Of a stretch of 64,000 nucleotides of DNA, positions 1-10,764 are shown piece after piece. The notes beneath the pieces are model-generated. The model did no database searches. It was not told where the DNA came from and saw only the letters and a list, made by a program, of their open reading frames with translations. This stretch comes from Stenopsyche tienmushanensis (taxonomy: Eukaryota > Arthropoda > Insecta > Trichoptera > Stenopsychidae). Each line of letters begins with the position of its first letter. Positions within the stretch are counted from its first letter, which is position 1. Made by a program: the position numbers and the translations under genes. The stretch spans positions 1,488,001-1,552,000 of the forward strand of contig WACJ01000528.1 in NCBI GenBank assembly GCA_008973525.1, in the 5' to 3' direction.

Positions 1-280
1 TAGATTTTGGGTTAATAAAACGAGCTAGTTATGTTTGAATACAAATCAGCGGCATGGCTAAAAGTTCAAAATTTCTAGGTGAGCAACAATACGTTGGTCC
101 ACCTACTGACATAATTATATGCGAGGCGTCTTCTTATTATTATTCAATTCACGTTTTATTTTTGAAACTGGTTTGTTCCTTTTATATGTGAACGTATTTC
201 GTTGAGCGCTGACTCGTTTAACGCTGTTTTGTCACAATGAATCACTTTAACGTATTTGTGTAACAGTCCTACTTTTTTCC

Positions 281-308
281 GCAGAAAAACAATTAGACAA
301 ATGCTACC
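281..308 (+). promoter_or_regulatory. 5' UTR splice acceptor and leader before the 309 start
   Basis: A strong polypyrimidine tract and CAG (ending at 284) sit 24 bases before the start codon, so the coding exon is probably preceded by a non-coding 5' exon upstream, possibly outside the window. An ATG at 301 opens an overlapping 12-codon frame that stops; the ATG at 309 has the better context and leads into the signal peptide. Confidence 0.5.
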
Positions 309-3300
309 ATGGAAGGGATGCGTCGTCATACAACAGTAATAATATTTACGTTGTTTTGTATAGGTGTTTCGATAAGCGGTAATTTTTGAATTCTGATAAG
401 ATCAATTAAAAATCTAGTATCAATTTTGGACATTGTGTTAATAATGGTTTTGGTAATTTTAGCGGCGGAAAGAAATGGAAGGTGTCCGCCGTTAACAAAA
501 TGGGGGATTTGCCCAGAAAATGCACAGTCATGTTCTGAAGATAAAGAATGTGGAAGTGATGTGAAATGTTGTGAAAGTCCCTGCGGAAAAGTCTGCACGA
601 AGCCATTATTTACAGGTCATTTTTATATATATTTTATATTTATATTTGAACAAAATATAAATTAAAGATTGTCTTATTAAAATAAATTGAATTTTCAGGA
701 TGCGAACATCTCCAGATGGCTGCGACAAGACGAGCGAGAGCGTTAGGTCCCGAAGGACGATCTGTGAGAATACCCAGATGTAATTCTCTTGGAGATTTTG
801 ATCCAATTCAATGCGACAATGAAATTGTCGGAAGTTGCTGGTGTGTTGATGAAGCAGGATTTGAATTAGCAGGAACTAGAGCTCCAGCTAGAGGTCTAGT
901 CAATTGTTCAGGTTGGCTAGAAAGGATTAAAAATTAATTTTAGTATAAACAAGTATTACATTATAAACATTTTTGTTAAAATTTTAGCTCCGTTAGCATG
1001 TGCAGCTCACACATGTCGGATGTTATGTCCGCATGGATTCAAAATAGCACCCGATGGTTGTCCAATGTGTCAATGCCGAGATCCCTGTGCTGGTGTACGT
1101 TGCCCTAATGCTCTTACGTGTCAACTCGAAGAAGTCGCATGTTTGAGACAGCCTTGTCCTCCAATACCAACTTGTATGCTATTTAAATAATACATAAAAT
1201 CACATAGTAAATGATTAAACTGCATTTTAAAAGTTTGATTTAATTATTCGCAGGCAAACGAGGACGTAGTCTTGAAAACATATGTCCGGTTGGGGATCCG
1301 TTGATGATTACCGATACTCACAGGCCGTTCCTCTGTGGTACTGATCCCGGTAAACCCGCATGTCCGCCGTTGTACCAATGCTTAGTGCAAAGGGGTACGT
1401 AATATATATATTTCGACGTAATACATACTTATTTTTTAAATTAAAACGAATTATATCGTGACGTTGAAGTGAGCGATGTAATATTTATTGTATGTTTTAA
1501 TACAGGCAATGATTATGGAGTATGTTGTCCTGCGTCGTTAAAAATACAAAAACCTGGAATGTGTCCGGCTAATATAGCTATTAACAGTACCGACACCGTT
1601 GATTGTGATTCTCCGTGTGGTCACGATCTTGAATGTCCTTCAATGCAAAAATGTTGTCACAATGATGCATGTGGTAGTCATTGTGTTTTCCCAGAAAATT
1701 TAACAGGTAAATTCTTAAGCTAAAATACTGCATAAAATTAATGAACGGGATTAAAATTAGCAAATTAATTATAGAATGCCTTCAGCAGCGAGCTTTAGCA
1801 GAGGCTTTATCGATAAGCGAAAGAGCTGGTCGAGGATATATTCCACAATGCTCCGAAAAAGATGGATCATTTGAAGCCCGACAATGTTCGAGAAACGGAT
1901 TAGTATGTTGGTGCGTCGATCGGTCGGGATACAAAGCAAAAGGATCAATGGGACCATCTGCATCCGTCGACTGTAGTAGACATGTAGGCGATAAAGGTAA
2001 ATATAATTTATATAAATTTATTTTGCATTTCAAACGATTTAAATATTAATCTGAATTGAATTTATAGGTCGATCTTCAGGGCGTTCATTAACAGGTTCAT
2101 TTTGCGATAGAAACATTTGTGCCTCGATATGTGAATATGGATTTAAAGCAGGCTTAGATGGTTGTCCGACTTGTGAATGTGACGATCCGTGTGAGGGTTT
2201 CACTTGCGTCGACGGCGAGGAATGTGTGCCCGTTAAAGAACAATCATGCCAAGAAGATCTATGTCCAAGTTATCCAGTGTGTAAGTATAACAAAATGAAA
2301 CATAACGAAATTATTTTAATCTGGTTAAAATAATATGAAAGTATTGATTGTTTAAAATAATTATAGGCCGTCCGAAAGTTACTTATATGAATCCATGCTC
2401 GCATGAAACGCCGCTCACTAATGAAACGACCGGCGATATTATAAATTGTGATCCTGATATTGAAGACGAAGAGCAATCCGGTTGTCCGTTGACTCATCAG
2501 TGCACGAGCATCACTAAAACTGAACAAGCGGTCTGCTGCCCTGTAGATGATACGATGGAAGAAGAAGATGAGGATGACGACTATGATGTAAAGCCTGGCT
2601 TATGTCCATTCAGTGTAAATCAATTATGTGGATTAAATGACACTGCTTCGTGCGTAACGGATAGTGATTGTGAAGGAGATAAAAGATGCTGCTTATCATC
2701 GAATTGCGGCTCAGTTTGTTCTGATGTTGAAATCCACGAATCGGATGAACTAGATTTAGATCGATCTCCGTCAAGTAATTCTATTTGTAAAGTAACACTG
2801 ATTTTTTGTTTAATAATAGTCGAAAATCTAATATAATATTATTTATAGTGTGCGAGTACTTAAGAGATTTCAACGATAAGATGGAGGGTACACATGACGG
2901 GATGAAATTAGCGTTGTCCACACCAGAATGTTTCACAAACGGTTCATTTGTATCGTCTCAGTGTACCTCGGATGAAAAAGGCAACAAGCAATGTTGGTGT
3001 GTAGATAATTATGGAACTGAAATACCGTCGACTCGTGGAAATAATTCAGCGTCGACGAACTGCGTGATGTAAATATATTTTATATTAATACACAAAGCAA
3101 ATATTTAAACGATTATGATAATAATTTATATTCTTTAATTCAGATTGCGCGAGACTTCTGAGTGTCTAGAATTAACGTGTCGATTGGGATGTGATTATGG
3201 ATTCATTATCAGTCCCGAAACGCAATGTCCAATATGCCAATGCAGAAATCCTTGCCAAGATGTTAGTTGCGATAAGGGATTAGAATGTCAAATGGTTGAC

Positions 3301-6263
3301 GTAGCCTGCGATAATGATTATTGTCCGCCAGTTCCAGCGTGTACGTCTTAAATAAGCTTTTAAATATTTTAACGTCGATTATCAATCAGAATGTTAATAT
3401 AACGATGTAATTTTGTAGGTCTACCGCAAAAAATTGGACAGTGTCCGTATTTAATACCCAGTGCGGCAGGAACTTGCGAATATGCCTGTCAATCGGACGC
3501 TCAATGCGGAGGTTCCATGAGGTGTTGCAGTAATGGATGCGGTACGCAGTGTATACAGCCGCTTTTAAAAACGGCTTGCCAACATCAACAGGTTAAATTC
3601 TACGCGATATAATAATGTTTGTCATCTGAAATTAGTTTAAAAATGTTAAACAATATCTATTTTTACAGTCAATTGTTTTGCATAAAGCATCCGAAACTGG
3701 GGTACCTCCCAAACAGTTGTATGTGCCTGCGTGTCGTGAGTTGGACGGCGGATACGAAAAGGTGCAATGTCATCATACAGCGGGTTATTGTTGGTGCGTT
3801 GATGATAGTGGTGCTGAATTACCCGGAACACGTGCAAGATTTCCTGAACAACCTAAATGTCAAGGTAAAAGATCGCACGTATTTTACATAAATCAACAAT
3901 ATATTTTAATATCAATTGATTTGCTTAAAATCATTTTATTATTTAATAGCTCCAGTGGAGTGTCCAAAAGTCAAATGTGATAAAAAATGTGAACATGGTT
4001 TAGTTTTGAACAATGAGGGTTGTAATACTTGCGAGTGCCGGGATCCCTGTACGGATATGACTTGCCCTAACGAAGGAGAAATCTGCAAAGTCGTCAGTAA
4101 GTATTTAATTATAATTGTATAAAACTCATTATTAAATCAATCGATATGTTTGATCAATGAGTAACTTTATTATGTATTTATTGTAGATATACAGTGCGTG
4201 ACTGAGCCTTGTCCTCCTGTTGCTATGTGCGTTGGTGGAAGCGAATTGAGCGCTTGCGGTGGTGGAAGCGACGGTCCAGCCCGTCGTTGTGGTCCATCGG
4301 AGCCACCGTGTCCTTCATCGCATAAATGCCATTTATCACCATTAGCCGGACCATCGGATGATCCTCCTGTTTGTTGTCCAAAACCAAGTAATGATACATA
4401 CACTATAAAATATACAACAAAATAAATCAGTCGATTAATGTAATATTATAAAATCGTAGGATCTGTATGCTTTGAGCCTAAAGATGAGGGCGTTTGCAGT
4501 TATGATTCAGACGTGAGCTCAAATATGACACGTTGGTATTTTAATCCGGAGAAAAATCAATGCCAACAATTTAAATACGGGGGTTGTTCAGGAAACCATA
4601 ATAATTTCCAGACTGAGCAGATTTGTCAAATGGTGTGCCCAGGTTTGTAATAATTCATAATCGTTTAATGATCTAAACAAAGTGAATTATGCAAATTAAT
4701 TAATACGTTTGATGATTTAGTATTGAGTCAATGCGAGAGATTACGTGAAAAAAATCAAAAGGCAGCCGTAAGATACAAGAAGAAGACATTCGCTCCTCGC
4801 TGTAGGAGTGATACAGGAGAATGGGAATCCGTTCAATGCATGCCTCATATAGATGTATGTTGGTGCGTGAACGGTAAAGGAGAACCCTTAAAAGGATCAA
4901 TAATAAAGGGTTCACAGCCGCAGTGCAATTTTAGACAAGCGAGACGACGAATGGATGTTTCACCGTCGGCCACTTCAACTGACGACGGTATTTAATACAT
5001 TATTCATTTAACGTACTATATTTATGTTTGAACCCGAGTTTAAATTAAATCATCATTGCAGTACTCGAAGAGCTCGTTCGACAAATGACGGCATATAATT
5101 TTATCGACACTATCGACGAAATCGAACCCGTTAACGATAATCAATTAGCGTCAACGAAACACGAAGTACGAATATTAAAAAGTAGATGTTTATCTACGCA
5201 AGAACGAATGATTGCATCGTCGGCTTCATACGAAGTTACGTGCGATTCGAGCGGAAGATTTACACCGACGCAATGCGAAAGCAGTGCTAACGATGCTAAA
5301 TGTTGGTGCGTAGACGAGGCAGGCAATCAGCTTCCGGGTACATCGACGTTTTCAAAAGGCGATAGTATTTGCTGTAAGTTATACATTATGTCGAATTTAT
5401 TAGATTTATTTCAAAATGAAGCATATTTATATAATATTTTATTTATAGTGCCTACGCCGATTGAGGCTGTTGATATTACATTGGGATTTTTTGGTGAATT
5501 CTCAAATGATATCGGACAAAAGATGAAAATGCAGCTTTTGAACGATTTATTTAAGCTTGGGGCTACACTGAAAAACAATGAAATTGATATTTACAGAGAG
5601 ACCGATGTTACATTTATACATTTTATAGTGACGGGAAATAATAAAGTCGACGTAGCATATCATTTAGAAGAATTGGTATAAATATTTTTGGATTTTGTGT
5701 TAAATATAGCATATAGATGTATATTTAAATACTATTATGTTATCAGGTCAAACAGGAGGAATTAGCATTGAGTAAAGAACTTTTAAACAGCAACACAAAG
5801 ATGATCGCCGATATTAAAAAGTCCAGGTTTCAACACAAATTAGGGGGATCGGAGACTAAAAATATAGCCGATAATAAAATTATTGCTTTACAGCATAGGG
5901 AAATATTATCCGAATCAACGGTGAGTTGAATAAATATATATAATTGGTCGGAAATATTATGAATGTATAATTGAATTTTTGTAAAATATTTTGCAGGTAT
6001 CGGTCGTGACGTCATATCATACTGCCATCATCGTATTAGCCGCAGCGTCTGCGTTTATCATCAGTACAATGAGCGTGCTTATAATGCTTTATAGGAAAAA
6101 AGTATCGACGATGGGCAAAATTAATAGCATAAAAGTAACAGCGTTTAACGAGAGATTTTTACCGTCTGAACCGCCAGTGTACGTATTATCTAAATCGGAA
6201 AAGGAAGATTTGGCCGAGGCGATGAAAATAAACGATAAAGTGATGGAAAGCGAAAAAGTTTAG
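309..6263 (+). CDS. Multi-domain membrane protein: WAP / thyroglobulin type-1 / antistasin-like / Kunitz array (21 exons)
   Basis: Exons: 309-378, 463-615, 699-911, 988-1173, 1254-1394, 1506-1706, 1775-1996, 2068-2280, 2367-2786, 2849-3068, 3144-3340, 3419-3591, 3669-3864, 3950-4096, 4187-4387, 4460-4642, 4721-4987, 5062-5373, 5449-5675, 5747-5920, 5997-6263. They total 4,383 nt, an open frame of 1,460 codons plus stop, and every junction is GT..AG. Exon 1 is a signal peptide with Kozak-like ACCATGG. WAP modules (KCC..C, e.g. [12 protein letters not shown]) lie in exons 2, 6, 9 and 12. Thyroglobulin type-1 modules (CWCV core) lie in exons 3, 7, 10, 13, 17 and 18. Antistasin-like modules ([12 protein letters not shown] type) lie in exons 4, 8, 11 and 14. 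CCP-ending cysteine-rich modules resembling lustrin repeats lie in exons 5-6, 9 and 15. Exon 16 is a Kunitz domain. Exons 19-20 form an alpha/beta membrane-proximal module, possibly SEA-like. Exon 21 holds one transmembrane helix and a ~50-residue cytoplasmic tail. The module families are mostly protease inhibitors, so a cell-surface inhibitory or adhesive role is inferred. I cannot give an orthologue name. Confidence 0.9.
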
Positions 6264-6745
6264 GCTCCAGCGAAATGGCGATATACAATAATACTTGTAC
6301 AATTTTGTTGTTTCACCGTTCTATAATAAATTGTTTTTTTTCATCGGAAAACATTAATTATGCGATTGTGGTGAAAAATACAGTGGAAGCTCGATATAAC
6401 ACATTGCATTTTTTTAGATTGCTGAAAACGAATCGATCGATACACTCATTAAACGAAGGATGTGTTATTTTTGAGCTTTCACTGTTCATTTTATTATTGT
6501 GTATCGTAAATGTATTACTCTGTGATCTAAAATCATTAATCATGTAACAGTCAAAGATCTAGTTTTTACGCTGTTAGAAATCAGTTGATTAACATATATC
6601 GAGTTATTGCCGTTATTATAAAATAAAAAGGATTGCTTCTAAAAGACTGATCAATCGAAAGCAAGCCTGATTGAGTATTTAATTTAAAATTGTGTATATA
6701 TCGAATAATTTGTTTGAATAAATGTTTTCTGTTTTGAAATAAATC
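6264..6745 (+). other. 3' UTR and poly(A) signals of the multi-domain gene
   Basis: AT-rich sequence follows the stop codon, with AATAAA hexamers at 6717-6722 and 6738-6743. These give a 3' UTR of about 480 nt. Short ORFs inside it show no domain signature. Confidence 0.6.
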
Positions 6746-7590
6746 AGTTAAAATTTATTTGGATTTGTTTTCAATAAGCAATTATTACTTCGCACGGAAA
6801 CACAAATATACGATCACTTATTTATTAACTGCTTTGTAAAAAATACAATTTAGATAAATAAATAATTTTTCATTGTATAATAGTAAATAGTTGATTTTTC
6901 ATCCATTGAAATAAATAACCACGCTCTCTTTATACAGCAATTTCAGTCCTAAAACTAAGTACATAAACGTCGTCAAGAAATAATACCGTATCTAATTGTC
7001 TTTATTATTGCCGATAAAAATATTTAGATCCATTGAAAGTATGTTCTTTAATTTTATAAATATTTAAAATAGGTGAAATTCTACTGTTGTACGTTTATAG
7101 AACTAATAAGCTATCAAATGATGCACCATTGTACATATAATCATAAGATGTATGTAATCACTTGTAAATTATTTTATGCATAATATAAATTAAATTTTGA
7201 TTAAATAAACGCTTTCTTTTTATTTGGTTCAAAATGTATTTGGCGATAACTAAATAATGTATTTGATAATGATAAACGACCTCCGACCATTCGAAATTAA
7301 ATTTGATAAAAGCTTTATTCCAGAAGTTAAAAAATATTGTGACGAAAAAGAAATATAGTGTAAAATATTACTGATTCTTATTAATGTTCCGGATCATCTT
7401 CCACATTCATTGGGATGCCATTCAAGCATTAAAGTAGTTTATTTACCTCCCAGTAGTACATTGGGGCCAGCCGATGGATCAAGAGGGTATTATTAACTTC
7501 AAAGTGCATTATTTAAGAATTACTTTTGCCCAAGTAATTGAAGGAATAGAAAATACATCATACGTCTCCAGCAGAACATTTTGAATGCAT
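6746..7590. other. AT-rich intergenic stretch, nothing recognised
   Basis: No ORF with domain character, no clear inverted repeats and no RNA gene was seen here. Confidence 0.5.
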
Positions 7591-7591
7591 C

Positions 7592-7625
7592 TACGGTAGA
7601 CTCTCGATTATCCGGGCTAACTCTG
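7592..7625 (+). mobile_element. Pogo/Tigger-like terminal repeat remnant
   Basis: The motif TAGACTCTCGATTATCCGGG matches the usual terminal repeat of pogo/Tigger-like elements. It recurs at 58057-58076. No partner end or transposase was found nearby, so only a relic is called. Confidence 0.4.
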
Positions 7626-8100
7626 GGGCTATTATATTCAAATCCTCTTTATTCAGCATAATCTAGCAATGTTTCAACATAATTCAACGCCGTTTAATTA
7701 CCGGTAAAATAAACGACATCTGCATCATCCATGCATTCAAAACCTGGATCATTTAAACGAGTCGTTCAAACGTTCACGAGTTCGTTTAAACGAGTTCACG
7801 ATCGAGTCACTCCTCGATGTTTTCCCTATCCACGTTTTCAAAACATTCCCTAATAATCCATATATTTCAGATATATCATTTGCTTTCATTCTCTTCAGAA
7901 TGCATTAAATGTTTCCATGCCAGGGAGAATTTTTTTCCATGATCCAACGAGTCTTTCTGGTTTTACTTTCGACCAAGATTGTGTTATTCCACGTATAGCA
8001 TCAAATATTGTAATTTTTATCCAGAAATTGATCAAGTTGTTATCATTCTCAGCAAGAATCGTGTTCCCCGCGACCAAATTTATTCGACAAATGTCGACCG

Positions 8101-8510
8101 CTTGGCTACATAACAATCCAAGACCAGAACGGACCGGCGTGTGAGCATCGATGTTACATTGATACTATAATGCCTTGGTCCATGCACTTGATCAAAGATT
8201 TCACATTAGGGGACAAAAATTTTGCAACCATAAGTCCGTCGTTTGTTTTAATATGCTTTCGTTTAGTTGAATTTAAGGCATCTCTTCGTCGGTTTGGCTT
8301 AGGAAGTCCTTCGGAGTGTCCTTGCACAGATACGGACATGACAGCGAATCACGTACTATGGTCATGTCCGGAAATGGAGGCCGATCAGGAAGTTCTCCTG
8401 TGATGTGTCAGAGGTTCCGCTTCAGGACACGCAGATCTAGTGGCTGGTTCCCACACATTCGGCGCATTCAAATAGTTTGTGTTAGTTTGTGATTGTGGTT
8501 GGAATATTGC
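8101..8510 (+). mobile_element. R1-clade non-LTR retrotransposon fragment (ORF2 C-terminus)
   Basis: The frame at 8170-8403 encodes a stretch ending CPCTDTDMTANHVLWSCPE. This is the C-terminal CCHC-type motif (C..C..H..C) of R1/TRAS-like ORF2 proteins, and the same pattern (CPCT...EHVLWSC) occurs in the longer copy at 49995-50834 on the minus strand. The fragment is 5'-truncated and no reverse transcriptase part is present. Confidence 0.65.
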
Positions 8511-9740
8511 CGGTACTTAAAATTGTCGACATTTTTCATTTTATTAATTTAACAAATGGTACATATTCAAATGAAAAATATTATGAAGGAGAGTTGGTTA
8601 AATTATATAAATTCAAAAATGCATAGGACTCATAGAATGATACATGTGCATTGTTTATATATTTTTATTAAAAATAAGAAAATATGAGATAAGAATGATA
8701 AACCGAAATGATTCTTGTATTCCAATCGGTCGATTGAATTAATCGGTAATTTTTTTATGATTTCATCCGGAAAACAGGATGATAAAATGACATAATTTAA
8801 TAATTGTACAACATCAGGGTAAATATCAAACAAAAAATATTAAGGAACAGTTTATTGCTTTTTTGGCAAAAAATATACAAAATAATCTAAACATGTTCTT
8901 AATACTACTCATTTTTATAAGCAGTTTCCTTTGATCAGGCCTTTAGCTGATAATTGTCTCCGAATAATCATGATCTTATTAATATTTCATATCGTTTGGC
9001 CTATATTTCTACCTCAATTAATTGAAACGAAACGATGCTTATATGGTTATGTACACAAGGCAATAAGAAATCAAGAAAAAATATAAATATTTTTGCAAAT
9101 ATAAAATTAAATCGGTGACTAATGGCATTTGACAAAAAGACAATGGATGATTACCATACACCAGAATATTAAGGCATCTCATAAGTAATGCAGTGTTTTA
9201 GATTTGAGCGATATTAAAAATGCAAAATAGCAGTAAATGTATGAGACCTATGATTGACGATATGACGTATGTGCCATAGACCGGACAACCTCCCAGGTGT
9301 CCCACGTTTTCATCAATTATTAGTGGTTTTTCGTTCCGTTCGTTTGTTAGTCTCGTTTTACGCGTTTTTGTTTAATACAGTGATCTAACAGAACATATCT
9401 TCTGTGTTAAGCGACGGATGGGTGTACAAACATTTATCAAATGTACTAATAATTGTAATTATTGTAACAAATCAACACATGTAGTTAGTAAATTATATGT
9501 AAGATTGATGGGTTAGATATAATAATAGATTGTCCCGGTAGGAATGTCGATTTTTTAAACTGCATTTCAAGATGGTAGATTTTGTGCTGAACAATTTGTG
9601 CGAAACAAGAAACCAACCCCTCGATTGGGTCCTAACAGTAAAAATAGCTTCTTTTAAATGTATAGTGGGACTTCAAAGGGATAATCTATCATAAAGTCTT
9701 TCCTTATGGTTAATCCATAACGAGGAAGATTTATTGTTCA
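8511..9740. other. AT-rich intergenic stretch
   Basis: No coding signal was found. Short ORFs here lack recognisable domains. Confidence 0.4.
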
Positions 9741-9944
9741 TAATTAGAAAGTTTAAAAGTGACGTTGAGTACGAAGAGGCAAACGATTCCGCATCCACCT
9801 TATTCCTCTGATCTTGCTCGTGAATTGAAACATATTTTATATCAAAACCTGTTGAATTTTAATCTTCCAGAATTAAAAAAAATATTCAATAGATGGGAAA
9901 GGGTTGCATCTACTGAAGGAGAATACATTGTATTGATGAAATAA
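9741..9944 (+). pseudogene. Mariner-type transposase remnant
   Basis: The frame 9759-9944 contains IPHPPYSSDLA, the conserved mariner transposase block containing the last catalytic aspartate region, followed by only a short divergent tail. The same block appears in the clearer copy at 63038-63373. The ORF is truncated on both sides and terminal repeats were not found. Confidence 0.45.
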
Positions 9945-10764
9945 TTTAATACATTTTTTATTTGAATTTAACTCTTTCATTTAAAAAACGATATTCCTAA
10001 CAGGGCAATCTAATAATAAGAGTCAAGTATTAATGGAAAACAGTTTACGACAACGATGTTCTCAGGTAAAATTGATATTTTCTTTAGCATATAATTGAAA
10101 GACTAATCATTGAGGAATTGAAAATTAAAGAAAGTAATAATGGATGATATGTCTTAAATTAAATTAAAGTGTCAATTTTTTGTGTCATCTCAAAAACAAA
10201 ATATTACTTATGGAATGACCTAATATATAGTCAGTCTTAAATAGTTTATGAATATGAAAATATGTCGACGGTACAATTTACCAGACAGTCCAATCTATCC
10301 AACTCTCCTCTGGATCGTAATAATGTTTAAAAATAATTTTATCTATCAACAGAGACAATCCTTAATACTAACAATATGTAAATGAAAACTATCTACACAC
10401 ATATAAGAAAATTAATAGCTAGAATAAAATAATTCAAGTCACATTTATGTTAAAAAAAAATCACAAAAGAGATAAATAAATAGTAATAAGTATAAAAAAA
10501 AGGTACATCATAGACAAGGCAATAAGCAATAGTAATAGCAGCGTCTGTTAGACGTCTATCAGTAAGTACTCTAATGTGCATGGCACTAACAAAGAAAAGG
10601 AATTAGTAGATTATAAAATACTATATATGAAATGTAAAAATCATCACAGTTTTTGTTTTATAAAAATAAATACATTGTCATTAAGGCAAACAAACATCAA
10701 TTTGGGAGTCCTATTGCAGACAATTTGTGTTAGATTCGTTATAATAAAAAACATATTGCTATCC
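9945..10764. other. Intergenic stretch downstream of the Kelch gene
   Basis: AT-rich, with no domain-bearing ORF. It includes the 3' flank of the minus-strand BTB-Kelch gene. Confidence 0.4.

Noticed and set aside
326..606. Minus-strand ORFs over exon 2 of the first gene
   Set aside because: They are antisense frames of the WAP exon and have no domain content.
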